Below, one piece after another: positions 16,488-24,385 of a stretch of 64,000 nucleotides of DNA. Position numbers and translations under genes: made by a program. Origin of the DNA: Halalkalibacter sp. APA_J-10(15). GTDB taxonomy: Bacteria; Bacillota; Bacilli; Bacillales; Bacillaceae_D. Below the pieces are notes generated by a model. That model was given only the letters and a program-made list of their open reading frames with translations. It did no database searches and was not told the DNA's origin. Where the stretch lies: NCBI RefSeq assembly GCF_023017105.1, contig NZ_JALKEV010000007.1, positions 124,001-188,000 of the forward strand. The letters are read 5' to 3'. Within the stretch, counting starts at the first letter, position 1, and every line of letters begins with the position of its first letter.

Positions 16488-17170
16488 AGTGGAATAATCC
16501 AAGCGTATATGATTATGAGCATTTGATTCGACGTAAAATTGCGGGCTATCCCCTGCTCTATGATATAACATCTCGGTTAATGACAGAGGCAGTCGCAAAA
16601 CGTGAAGCTAATCTACTCGTTATAGGAGCGGGTGGAGGAGAAGAGCTTGCCACACTGGCGTCTAAAGAGAAGGGTTGGTCGTTCACGGCGATTGATTCGT
16701 CTCAACCGATGCTTGAGTTAGCGAAAGTACGTATCGATCGTGAGAAGGTAAGTAATCGAATTCGTTATCGATTCACGTCGTTAGAATCATTTTCTGAAAG
16801 TACTCTTTATGATGGCATCACCTGTTTACTGGTTTTGCATTTTGTGAAAGGAAAGGATAACAAGCGTCAATTTTTGGAGCGACTAGCATCCTACATCCCA
16901 GCAGGTGCGCCACTTTGCTTAGCAATGATAAATGGTGATCCGACTAGTCGCGTTTTTTCTGTGCAAATGGCGGCTTGGAGAGAGCATATGATAAGTCAGG
17001 GAATAGAGGAACATCAATTTGAGCAGTTTGCTGAGTCTGTTGGCGATACGACAGACCTTATAACAGAGATGGAGCTTTTAGCACTATTACGTGATTGTCA
17101 GCTTGAGGATGTGAGCTGCTATTTCCGTTCTTATTTGATTGATGCCTATATATGTTTTAAAAGGAGGTGA
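16484..17170 (+). CDS. Class I SAM-dependent methyltransferase
   Basis: 228 residues with a Rossmann-fold SAM-binding motif I (LLVIGAGGGEELATLA), an acidic residue at the end of the second strand (FTAIDSSQPML) and a post-motif segment YDGITCLLVLHFV. The start ATG overlaps the upstream stop and has GAAGGAG nine bases before it. The methyl acceptor is unknown. It lies in a Fur-box-led operon with a saccharopine-dehydrogenase-like protein 2 bases downstream, so a role in making a small metal-binding or amino-acid-derived molecule is possible (inference). Confidence 0.78.
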   Translation: MKWNNPSVYDYEHLIRRKIAGYPLLYDITSRLMTEAVAKREANLLVIGAGGGEELATLASKEKGWSFTAIDSSQPMLELAKVRIDREKVSNRIRYRFTSLESFSESTLYDGITCLLVLHFVKGKDNKRQFLERLASYIPAGAPLCLAMINGDPTSRVFSVQMAAWREHMISQGIEEHQFEQFAESVGDTTDLITEMELLALLRDCQLEDVSCYFRSYLIDAYICFKRR

Positions 17171-17172
17171 GA

Positions 17173-18249
17173 ATGATCATGAAGGAAATTAGAGATAAAA
17201 TCATCGTCATTGGCGGGTATGGTCATGTTGGTCGAAAGGTTTGTCGCCAGCTCGCGAATGATTTCCCTTCTATCGTATATGCAGCAGGAAGAAATGAAAA
17301 GAAGGCGAAGGAGTTCGCACAATCTACAAATGGAAAGGTGCTTCCCTTGTATATAGATGTGAGCGAAGGGGTAGATCCTGCATTATTACATGATGTTCGA
17401 ATTGTCATTATGTGTGTGGAGCAAACTTCTACCGATTTTGTTGTGCAATGTCTCAAGCATGGGATCACGTATATTGATATTACGGCCTCCTATTCTTTTA
17501 TTGAACAGGTAGAGAAGTTGAATGACATAGCGATTGAGAATGAAGCGACGGCGCTGTTGAGTGTTGGCTTAGCTCCAGGTATATCAAACCTGTTAGCTAC
17601 TTGGGCCGCGGCGAAATTAGATACTTTAACGGAAATGAATCTTTTTATCATGCTTGGACTAGGAGATGAGCATGGGAGGGAGGCCATTCGTTGGACATTA
17701 CAGCAAACGAAGGAAACGTTTAAGTTGAGGGAGAAGGAGGAGGTTGTGAGCTATCCAGGCTTTACAGATGGAAAAGCGACTGATTTTGTTAGTCAATTGA
17801 ATAAAAGAAACGCTTACCGTTTTAATTTTGCTGATCAGCATGTGCTTGGAAAGAGGCTTGACATACCAGTATCGACAAGACTTTGCTTTGATTCTCGTTT
17901 CGTCACACAAGCGGTCCATTTACTAAAAGTAAGTCGGTTGGTTCACCTATTTCCTGAAGCGCTCCTTCTGGTGCTGTTTGAAAAGCTCCAATGGGGTTCA
18001 TCTGACTTTGCTGTCTGTACGGAAGTAATTGGAATGAAAGATGGTCAAAAGATGATCGTGAAGTCAGCCGTCCATGGTAAAGAAGAGGCAGAAATAACAG
18101 CATCCGTAACGAGTATGGTCGCAAAGAAATTATATGAAGGCGTATATTCATCTGGTGTTATGCATATCGAACAACTTTTTCAATGGGGCGAAGTGTATAA
18201 AGATCTGCAGCCTACAGTACGTTGGGAACGAGAAGCGGAGGGAGTATGA
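17173..18249 (+). CDS. Saccharopine dehydrogenase-like NAD(P)-binding protein
   Basis: About 358 residues. The N-terminal Rossmann motif IIVIGGYGHVGRKVCRQL and the later segment ITYIDITASYSFIEQV are typical of the Sacchrp_dh_NADP family. The middle segment ATALLSVGLAPGISNLLA is a hallmark of the family's dimerisation/substrate domain. The ribosome site AAGGAGGTGA favours ATG 17173. The family forms or cleaves secondary-amine (opine-like) bonds, although many members have other or unknown roles. Its tight linkage to the methyltransferase suggests a joint two-step pathway. Lysine biosynthesis through saccharopine is unlikely in Bacillaceae. Confidence 0.75.
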   Translation: MIMKEIRDKIIVIGGYGHVGRKVCRQLANDFPSIVYAAGRNEKKAKEFAQSTNGKVLPLYIDVSEGVDPALLHDVRIVIMCVEQTSTDFVVQCLKHGITYIDITASYSFIEQVEKLNDIAIENEATALLSVGLAPGISNLLATWAAAKLDTLTEMNLFIMLGLGDEHGREAIRWTLQQTKETFKLREKEEVVSYPGFTDGKATDFVSQLNKRNAYRFNFADQHVLGKRLDIPVSTRLCFDSRFVTQAVHLLKVSRLVHLFPEALLLVLFEKLQWGSSDFAVCTEVIGMKDGQKMIVKSAVHGKEEAEITASVTSMVAKKLYEGVYSSGVMHIEQLFQWGEVYKDLQPTVRWEREAEGV

Positions 18250-19433
18250 TGGAGGGGAAAGTAGTTCCAACAAAGGAGAAGGAACGTTTATTAGAGTTAG
18301 ATGTACTCAGAGGAATAGCGTTGTTTGGTATACTCGTTGTAAACATGAGCTATTTTTCAACGCCAGCTTTGCTTGCCGATATACTAGGTCTATCGAAGGG
18401 CGAGGGTCTATTAAATGAGATTGTTGTGATCATTGTGACTGTGGCATTTGAATTTAAATTTGTTAGTTTGTTTTCCTTTTTGTTTGGAGTTGGGTTTGCT
18501 CTGTTCCTTTCAAGGCTCGAAAATAAAGAGGTGCATGCAAGGTCAATCTATCGAAGGAGGATTCGTTTTCTTCTTGTTGTTGGACTCATTCACCTCTTCT
18601 TTTTTTGGTATGGAGATATTTTAACATTATATGCCCTCATCGCTTTTCTCCTACCCTTTTATTTGAACAAGAAGAGTAGGACATTGCTCGTTTGGTCTGG
18701 AGCATTACTAATCATGCCGTTGGTGTTGCTTTCACTATTATTGTTAGTCGGTTTTGATTCAGGAGGCTCCTTTCCCAAGGTAGTTGGAGATATGTATGAT
18801 CAAGCTCTATATGCTTATGCGAATGGATCAGCTTGGGAGATTTTTCTGCAGCGTTTAGTTGATATAGCTATGATTTATCAAGGCTATATCCTTATGGCGC
18901 CTGTTATTCTTGGGCTTTTTCTACTTGGTATGTATGCATGGCAGAGCCGTCTAATTGCCAATGCCAAGCAACATATAGGGACGATGAAACGAATTCGAAA
19001 TTATAGCTTCTGCATTGGGTTTCCCTTTGCTCTGTTGTCCATTTGGGCTCAATCTTATGTCGATTATATTAGCTCACCTTATTATGTGATTCAGTATATC
19101 GGGTATTCTGTAAGTGGGCCAGCTCTAGCTCTTTTCTATATAAGTGCTATCTATGTGTGTATGCAATCACAACGGTTTAGAGTCATCATTGCTTTTTTTC
19201 AGCCTGTTGGAAGGATGGCGTTTACCAACTATTTGCTTCAAACGCTTATTTGTACATCGTTGTTTTATAGCTATGGCCTTGGCTTGTTCGGAAAAATTGA
19301 AGCAGCTGCTGGCTTCCTACTTGCTGTTATTATTTTTATATTCCAAATATTCATAAGCCGATATTGGTTAAGTCGTAATAAAATGGGGCCAATGGAGTGG
19401 CTGTGGCGAAAGTATACGTATTATAAGGTGTGA
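18249..19433 (+). CDS. DUF418 membrane protein
   Basis: About 394 residues with around nine to ten membrane segments. The N-terminal RLLELDVLRGIALFGILVVN is the signature of the DUF418/YeiB family, whose C-terminal region (PVGRMAFTNYLLQTLI) is also recognisable. Function is unknown; the family is related to membrane acyltransferases. I choose ATG 18249, five bases after GGAGGGAG and overlapping the upstream stop; ATG 18246 is also possible. It overlaps the dehydrogenase gene and is likely in the same operon. Confidence 0.8.
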   Translation: MEGKVVPTKEKERLLELDVLRGIALFGILVVNMSYFSTPALLADILGLSKGEGLLNEIVVIIVTVAFEFKFVSLFSFLFGVGFALFLSRLENKEVHARSIYRRRIRFLLVVGLIHLFFFWYGDILTLYALIAFLLPFYLNKKSRTLLVWSGALLIMPLVLLSLLLLVGFDSGGSFPKVVGDMYDQALYAYANGSAWEIFLQRLVDIAMIYQGYILMAPVILGLFLLGMYAWQSRLIANAKQHIGTMKRIRNYSFCIGFPFALLSIWAQSYVDYISSPYYVIQYIGYSVSGPALALFYISAIYVCMQSQRFRVIIAFFQPVGRMAFTNYLLQTLICTSLFYSYGLGLFGKIEAAAGFLLAVIIFIFQIFISRYWLSRNKMGPMEWLWRKYTYYKV

Positions 19434-19437
19434 AGCT

Positions 19438-19488
19438 AGGAAAGCAACTATATAACGAATCCTTACGCCAAGAGAAGTGCTTCCTTTT
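19438..19488 (+). terminator. Probable terminator after DUF418 gene
   Basis: AGGAAAGCA at 19438-19446 pairs with TGCTTCCT at 19478-19485 with one bulged A, and T4 overlaps the end of the stem. The loop is long, so the call is tentative. Confidence 0.4.
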
Positions 19489-19587
19489 GGATTGTTTCTT
19501 TTTCAACAGTTAAGCTTACGAACTTTTTAGAGGAATCGAATTTTAAATGGCGAATGAGTTAGGAAAAGATGAAAGCAGGAGGTAGAC

Positions 19588-20379
19588 GTGAAATTTCTGG
19601 AACGGTTTCAAACGTTAACGGCTAAACCTCATCAAATTGGTTATGATGAGTATGAGCCTCACCCGATCTTAAAGACGTATGTCCATTGTTTTTGGTTTGA
19701 TCACCTGCTTCAATCTCGATCGCGTGTGATTCCCGATTTATGTATGGATGTTTTGATCTATATTGATGAAGAATCAAATAAGGTTCGTTCGATCTTTTCG
19801 GGAATGAATGATACTTATTTTGATACGACAACGGAGTTAGCGAGCGCCGTGTTAGGAATTCGTTTTTTTGGGTGGAGTGGTTGGTTATTCTCTGCGGAGG
19901 ATTTGACATCAACTAAAAATATAATTGGTGATTCAAAGGATTACTTTCCAATGCTAACATCATTATTTCAAAGTGAACATTTTATAAGTGTGAATCCTGC
20001 ACAGAAGATAAAGCTGATCGAGAATGTTTTATTGAACAGGATAGTTGAAGAAAGAAAACAGCTTCACCCTGACTTTCTTAATAGCATGGACTTGATACTA
20101 CAGGCGAATGATCCTATTACGCAGAAGGATCTAAAGAGGCATTGTGTGATTGGGGCACGACAGCTGGAACGGTTATTTCGAACATACACCGGACTCTCTC
20201 CGAAAAAAATGATCAATCTTGTTCGCTTTCAGAAAATATGGCGAAGAATGTACGCTACTCGCACGTGTGATGCAGCAGATCTAGTTTATCAGTATGGGTA
20301 TGTTGATCAATCTCATTTCATAAGGGACTTTAAAACATTTAGTGGAAGGACTCCTAAGAGGATGATACAAGAGCACTGA
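19588..20379 (+). CDS. AraC-family regulator
   Basis: 263 residues. Residues about 20-140 form a DUF6597-like N-terminal domain (HPILKTYVHCFWF, RVIPDLCMDVLIYI). The C-terminal 95 residues are the AraC double helix-turn-helix (GARQLERLFRTYTGLSPKKM, then YGYVDQSHFIRDFKTFSGRTPKRM). The start is GTG with AGGAGGT four bases upstream. Effector and targets are unknown. The last codons coincide with the left copy of a 13-bp direct repeat around a hairpin (20361-20425), so the C-terminus may have been altered by an insertion. Confidence 0.85.
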   Translation: MKFLERFQTLTAKPHQIGYDEYEPHPILKTYVHCFWFDHLLQSRSRVIPDLCMDVLIYIDEESNKVRSIFSGMNDTYFDTTTELASAVLGIRFFGWSGWLFSAEDLTSTKNIIGDSKDYFPMLTSLFQSEHFISVNPAQKIKLIENVLLNRIVEERKQLHPDFLNSMDLILQANDPITQKDLKRHCVIGARQLERLFRTYTGLSPKKMINLVRFQKIWRRMYATRTCDAADLVYQYGYVDQSHFIRDFKTFSGRTPKRMIQEH

Positions 20380-20425
20380 AAAAGCTGGGTTTTAACTTTT
20401 TCGGTGTCCTCAGATGATACAAGAG
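20361..20425 (+). repeat. Hairpin element flanked by 13-bp direct repeats
   Basis: GATGATACAAGAG occurs at 20361-20373 and again at 20413-20425. Between the copies lie 39 bp containing the stem CACTGAAAAAG / CTTTTTCGGTG. Removing the insert and one copy would let the AraC frame end ...MIQEI then stop, so the arrangement looks like insertion with target-site duplication. The insert also acts as a terminator-like hairpin. Confidence 0.6.
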
Positions 20426-20634
20426 ATATAACGTGTATGTCGTTTTTTTACAATACATTGAAAAGTGTTGTAGATACGATAAGGGCAAGCATGTGCATGT
20501 GCTTAACTAAAACAAATAGTTTGGCAAAGCTTGTACATATTGTGTGCGAGTTATGAATGACCTTACATTCATAAAATCATTAACAGTATGTGTTGGCTGT
20601 GTCAGCATAATGAAGAAACAGGAGTTGATTAGGC

Positions 20635-20991
20635 GTGCAATCGTTTATTGAGGAAGTCTGTCAGAAGCAATTGGGAGCTGAGCGTGATTATAAGGAAGAG
20701 TGGGAAGCGATACGGTATCTTGTCGGTGAGAAGATTTTTGCGATGATGGGAACAAACGGTGAAGGAAAACAAATTGTTACGTTAAAATGTGAGCCTGAAA
20801 GAGCAGATCATTACCGTCGGGAGTTCGAAAGTGTCATTCCTGGATACTATGTTAATAAGACGCATTGGAATTCGGTTCTCCTTGAAGAATGTGATGTACC
20901 TAAGGAAATTATGGAACAAATGATCGAGGAATCCTATGGACTCGTGTTCTCCAAATTAACGAAGAAAAAAAAGGAAGAATTGAAAGCTTGA
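20635..20991 (+). CDS. MmcQ/YjbR-family protein
   Basis: 118 residues with the YjbR fold pattern: a central VGEKIFAMMG strand pair, then IVTLKCEPERADHYR, and the C-terminal HWNSVLLEECDVPKEIMEQMIEESYGLV. The family is small and cytosolic with a possible DNA-binding fold, and no function is established. The GTG start has AGGAG about 12 bases upstream, a long spacing, but no better in-frame start exists. It is a single-gene unit followed by a strong hairpin. Confidence 0.8.
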   Translation: MQSFIEEVCQKQLGAERDYKEEWEAIRYLVGEKIFAMMGTNGEGKQIVTLKCEPERADHYRREFESVIPGYYVNKTHWNSVLLEECDVPKEIMEQMIEESYGLVFSKLTKKKKEELKA

Positions 20992-21012
20992 AACGGGGGG
21001 CGTATTTCAGAG

Positions 21013-21054
21013 GGCATTGAAAAAGTTTGCTTTTAACTTTTTCGGTGCCCTTTT
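21013..21054 (+). terminator. Terminator after YjbR-like gene (repeat-family hairpin)
   Basis: GGGCATTGAAAAAGTT at 21013-21028 pairs with AACTTTTTCGGTGCCC at 21035-21050, allowing one G-U pair, and T4 follows. It closely resembles the element at 20374-20412 along its whole length. Confidence 0.85.
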
Positions 21055-21265
21055 AGCATTGCGCGAAGCAGTTTGTCTATTTTAAAAAGCTTGATATGCT
21101 CTTATCAAACGAGTAACGAGTGAAGCCATTGCTAGTCAAATCAGTGACCTCATTACGTCTCTCAAACATAACTCGTACCAATCATTTAGGAGGTTCGTGT
21201 TATAATGAAAAATAGGCGTCGTTATTGATTGAAATGTCCTGGAGTAATTGAAGGGAGGAGTGCCA

Positions 21266-21676
21266 TTGCCTGAATTTGTGCTAAACAATGAAGAAATGTT
21301 TATTATCGTATATTGCTTCGTTCTATTGTGGATCAATATTAGCTATTTAAGAGAACATAAACAGATTAAAGAAGGGCTTGGAGAGATTCAAACTGAGGAT
21401 GAATTAGATGTAAACCCTAATTCCTTTTCAATATTTGTTCTCATTTTTACATTCAATTTTTTTCGGAGATGGTTGATTTACATATTAGCAGTCTTAGTGA
21501 CAGAGTATTTAGTTGTCGCTATTATGGCAGGCATTCTGTTCATCATAAGCTTGTATGATTGTCTATTTAACTATAAATTAGAAAAAGTGAAATCGTCTAA
21601 AATAGGTTTGTATCTTGCGCTTGTAGATACAGTCCTTATTGCGATCTTTGTTTGTTACCTATTTATTCAGTTTTAG
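21266..21676 (+). CDS. Small hypothetical membrane protein
   Basis: About 136 residues with one N-terminal segment (MFIIVYCFVLLWINISYL) and three further hydrophobic segments (SIFVLIFTFNFF, IYILAVLVTEYLVVAIMAGILF and the C-terminal LALVDTVLIAIFVCYLF). No family was recognised. The TTG start at 21266 has GGGAGGAG six bases before it, which is better than the first in-frame TTG at 21248. It stands alone, followed by a hairpin. Confidence 0.65.
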   Translation: MPEFVLNNEEMFIIVYCFVLLWINISYLREHKQIKEGLGEIQTEDELDVNPNSFSIFVLIFTFNFFRRWLIYILAVLVTEYLVVAIMAGILFIISLYDCLFNYKLEKVKSSKIGLYLALVDTVLIAIFVCYLFIQF

Positions 21677-21697
21677 CAGGATTTACAGTCCAACTTG

Positions 21698-21744
21698 AGC
21701 TTGTCGTTAAAATTTCGTGTAACGAGATTTCGGCAAGCTTATTT
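21698..21744 (+). terminator. Long hairpin terminator
   Basis: AGCTTGTCG at 21698-21706 pairs with CGGCAAGCT at 21731-21739 with one G-U. An inner stem, ATTTCGT with ACGAGAT, closes on a 3-nt loop, and a short T-rich tail follows. Confidence 0.6.
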
Positions 21745-21766
21745 GCATGGAGGTTTATTATTGTAG

Positions 21767-21822
21767 TTGACAATACGGTAAATGGTGTTATACTGTTTAT
21801 ATTGATATAAACACTATAACAC
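21767..21822 (+). promoter_or_regulatory. Promoter with 38-bp near-perfect palindromic operator
   Basis: TTGACA at 21767-21772 and TATACT at 21789-21794 are spaced 16 bp. Bases 21785-21822 form a 38-bp inverted repeat with a single mismatched pair: outer arms GTGTTATA/TATAACAC and inner arms GTTTATAT/ATATAAAC around TG. It covers the -10 and the start region and ends just before the ribosome site. The YtrA-type GntR protein encoded at 23082 in the same operon is the obvious candidate ligand. Confidence 0.75.
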
Positions 21823-21837
21823 TTTGAGGTGATTGAA

Positions 21838-22317
21838 ATGATGGATGTATTATGGATGTATGTATTAGTCTTTTTATTGTCAGCAACACCGCTTATGGAA
21901 GCAATTTATATTAGCCCGATTGCCGTATTTGGAGGATTGTCATTTGCTCCTTCAGTCATTCTTGCGATAGCCGGAAATGTACTGACCGTTTTAATTGTAA
22001 TCGTCTTTTTTGATAAAATTAGAGAGTGGCGCAAGAAAAAGAAGGGAGAAGAACGGTCGAGTAAAAAAGCGGCAAGAGCACAAAGGATGTGGCAAAAATA
22101 TGGGTTACCTGGTTTTGCGTTGCTTGCGCCGTTTATTATCGGAAGTCACTTAGTTGCTTTCTTAGGGTTAGTATTCGGTGGTACGAAAAAAGCGGTAACG
22201 GTTTGGATGCTCATTAGTATTTGTGGTTGGAGTATCGTTCTATCTATACTGGCACTTTTCGGTATTGATGTATTAAATATTGAGCATCCTTTCCTTGAAC
22301 GATTTTTTACAGAATAG
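21838..22317 (+). CDS. Small multidrug export-type membrane protein (PF06695-like)
   Basis: About 159 residues. Four hydrophobic segments surround a basic cytosolic stretch, KIREWRKKKKGEERSSKKAA. The N-terminal ATPLMEAIYISPIAV and the later KYGLPGFALLAPFIIGSHL are typical of the family called small multi-drug export proteins, whose transport activity is poorly documented. The start ATG 21838 has GAGGTG six bases upstream; the GTG at 21829 is part of that site. It is the first gene of a four-gene operon. Confidence 0.78.
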   Translation: MMDVLWMYVLVFLLSATPLMEAIYISPIAVFGGLSFAPSVILAIAGNVLTVLIVIVFFDKIREWRKKKKGEERSSKKAARAQRMWQKYGLPGFALLAPFIIGSHLVAFLGLVFGGTKKAVTVWMLISICGWSIVLSILALFGIDVLNIEHPFLERFFTE

Positions 22318-22328
22318 GGGGGTAAAGG

Positions 22329-23069
22329 ATGTGGAAGAGTTCAATATGGCTCATTAAAAAAGAATTGAAATTTCACAGTGGGGCATTTCTGTTAACGATG
22401 TTAGCGGCAGCCTTTATCGGTCTAATTACGATCCCGCTTTTTGATTTGTTTGCCAGGCAAATGTATGGTGGCGAAGATATCTTCTATAGCAAATTTGTGC
22501 ATGATCTGATTTTTCTAGGGATCTTACCGTCTTTCTCAGCATTGTTTATGTCGGGACCTTATTTAACGTTTCGAACGATTAAAGAAGACCCTTTTGGGAA
22601 ACGAATTGGTTTTTACCGGGCATTACCAATTCCAATTAGTGTCATTGCGTTAAGTCGAATAGTATTTATGCTACTGACGCTATTGACGATGTCGATCGTC
22701 TTTTATACTGTTCTTACAATCGGAATAGCAGAACCGTTCTTTCAATATGTATCTGTGGAGAATTGGATGATCTTTATCATCGCTTGGTTCGGCTATACGT
22801 TACTATTCGGAAGCTTTAACACGTTTGTTGAGTTTGGGACAAATGGGAAGATGCTTTATTTGTTTTCATTCGTCTTTCTTTTAATTTATATTGTCTTAAT
22901 TTTATTGTTCCAGCATGTATATAATGTTGGTATTGTTGAATGGAGCTTTCGTTTAATTGAAGACTATGGTTGGTTCGCTGCAAGTATCTCCGTTTTAGTT
23001 GGGGGAAGCACTTGCGTGATCTTTTATCACATTTTGAAGAAACGCCTCTTAACGAGAGACTATGTGTAG
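22329..23069 (+). CDS. ABC-2-like membrane permease subunit
   Basis: 246 residues with about six membrane segments, beginning MWKSSIWLIKKELKFHSGAF as in ABC-2 exporter permeases. No conserved EAA loop is present, consistent with an exporter and not an importer. It lies 11 bases after the export-type gene and is followed by a GntR regulator and an ABC ATPase, the arrangement seen in YtrA- and YhcF-type envelope-stress operons of bacilli. It probably partners the ATPase at 23475. The substrate is unknown. Confidence 0.7.
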   Translation: MWKSSIWLIKKELKFHSGAFLLTMLAAAFIGLITIPLFDLFARQMYGGEDIFYSKFVHDLIFLGILPSFSALFMSGPYLTFRTIKEDPFGKRIGFYRALPIPISVIALSRIVFMLLTLLTMSIVFYTVLTIGIAEPFFQYVSVENWMIFIIAWFGYTLLFGSFNTFVEFGTNGKMLYLFSFVFLLIYIVLILLFQHVYNVGIVEWSFRLIEDYGWFAASISVLVGGSTCVIFYHILKKRLLTRDYV

Positions 23070-23081
23070 GAGGCTGGAGTT

Positions 23082-23465
23082 ATGAAGCTACCGATCGTTG
23101 TATCAGACGATAGTAAGCAACCGATTTATCATCAAATTGAAATGCAAGTGAAAACGTTAATTGTGAGTGGGCAGCTATCTGCTCATACGTTACTTCCTTC
23201 TATTCGAGCACTATCTAGTGAATTGGCCTGTAGTGTCATTACAACGAGGAGAGCGTATCAAAACCTGGAAAATGATGGGTTTATTAAAACTGTTCAAGGT
23301 AAAGGAACGTTTGTAAAGGAATTAGATCATAGTATGAAACAAAATACGAAGCAAGAAGTCATTCTTTCCGCACTACAGCAAGCCATTGAGCAAGCTGAGC
23401 TAATGGGTAGTACGAGAGAAGAAATTCGAATAGCGTTTGATCAAATTATGAATCAAAAAGGATAG
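23082..23465 (+). CDS. GntR-family regulator, YtrA subfamily
   Basis: 127 residues. The N-terminal GntR winged helix is clear: PIYHQIEMQVKTLIVSGQLS, then ALSSELACSVITTRRAYQNL and GFIKTVQGKGTFV. The short C-terminal helical tail is typical of the YtrA subfamily, which has no effector domain. Such regulators repress the ABC operon that encodes them. The 38-bp palindrome at 21785-21822 is a fitting operator. The gene lies inside the operon between permease and ATPase. Confidence 0.88.
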   Translation: MKLPIVVSDDSKQPIYHQIEMQVKTLIVSGQLSAHTLLPSIRALSSELACSVITTRRAYQNLENDGFIKTVQGKGTFVKELDHSMKQNTKQEVILSALQQAIEQAELMGSTREEIRIAFDQIMNQKG

Positions 23466-23474
23466 TGTGGTGAG

Positions 23475-24329
23475 ATGATGTTAAAGGTGAATCAATTAAC
23501 GAAAAGCTATAAATCCTTCTCATTTGGTCCTATTGATATCGAAGTGGAGCAAGGTGCAATTGTCGCTCTAGTCGGTCCAAACGGATCTGGAAAGAGTACA
23601 TTTTTCCGTTTATTAATGAATCAGGTCCATGAAGATCAAGGGGTTATCACATGGAATAACGAAAATGTAAGGTATAAGGAGACTTCTTTCAAACAGTCTG
23701 TCGGCTATGTGGGAATTGGGCTGTATAATGTATTTGAACAATTGTCCATTAAAGAATTAACATCGTTTGTCTCTTATTGGTATTCAAATTGGGATCACGA
23801 GTGGTATGAATCGTTAGTAGAGCGCTATGAAATTGATTTGAGTGAAAAGTATCGTAATTGTTCAACAGGAACGAAGAAAAAGATTGATTTTATCTTAGCG
23901 ATTGCCCATCACCCATCGTTATTATTGCTTGATGAGCCTTCTTCAGGTATTGATCTCATTTCACAACGAAAGATGAAGGAAGATTTAATGGATTATATGG
24001 AAAGTGGTGCAAGGAGTATTATTATTGCGACTCATCAACAGGATGAGATTAAGCAATTAAGTGATTATATATGGTTCATTAATCAAGGACAGATTATTGA
24101 TCAGTTTGAAAAGGACGAACTTCAAGAGTGCTGGGCAAGAATTTGGATATCCTCATTACCCAAGCAGCTCGAAGACCATCCAAATGTAAAATCGATTAGT
24201 CATGCGCCCTTACAAATAGTAACGGATCATCTCCCTAATGTTGAAGAAATTCTTCAGGAAAAGGATGTTCAAGTTACCCATAGACAACGATTAGAGTTAG
24301 ATGAAGTGATGGAGTATTATTTTGAATAA
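23475..24329 (+). CDS. ABC transporter ATP-binding protein (exporter type)
   Basis: 284 residues. Walker A is GPNGSGKS near residue 38, the degenerate signature CSTGTKKKIDFILAIAHHP takes the place of LSGGQ, and Walker B is LLLLDEPSSGIDL. An H-loop follows (IIATHQQDE), and a roughly 70-residue C-terminal extension has no recognised domain. It is the last gene of the operon and presumably energises the permease at 22329. Degenerate signatures of this kind occur in YhcG/YtrB-like ATPases. Confidence 0.85.
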   Translation: MMLKVNQLTKSYKSFSFGPIDIEVEQGAIVALVGPNGSGKSTFFRLLMNQVHEDQGVITWNNENVRYKETSFKQSVGYVGIGLYNVFEQLSIKELTSFVSYWYSNWDHEWYESLVERYEIDLSEKYRNCSTGTKKKIDFILAIAHHPSLLLLDEPSSGIDLISQRKMKEDLMDYMESGARSIIIATHQQDEIKQLSDYIWFINQGQIIDQFEKDELQECWARIWISSLPKQLEDHPNVKSISHAPLQIVTDHLPNVEEILQEKDVQVTHRQRLELDEVMEYYFE

Positions 24330-24332
24330 AGC

Positions 24333-24377
24333 AAGGGTTTATCTAAAAGGTGAGAAATGACTTTTGGATAAACCCTT
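24333..24377. terminator. Bidirectional terminator between convergent genes
   Basis: Arms 24333-24349 and 24361-24377 pair over 17 bp with one G-U. The stem has T4 on the plus side and an A-rich opposite flank, so it can serve both the ABC operon and the convergent binding-protein gene. Confidence 0.8.
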
Positions 24378-24385
24378 TTCCTTTA

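Noticed and set aside
18134-18418. 94-residue plus-strand frame overlapping the dehydrogenase and DUF418 genes
   Set aside because: Cys/Arg-rich out-of-frame reading with no ribosome site.
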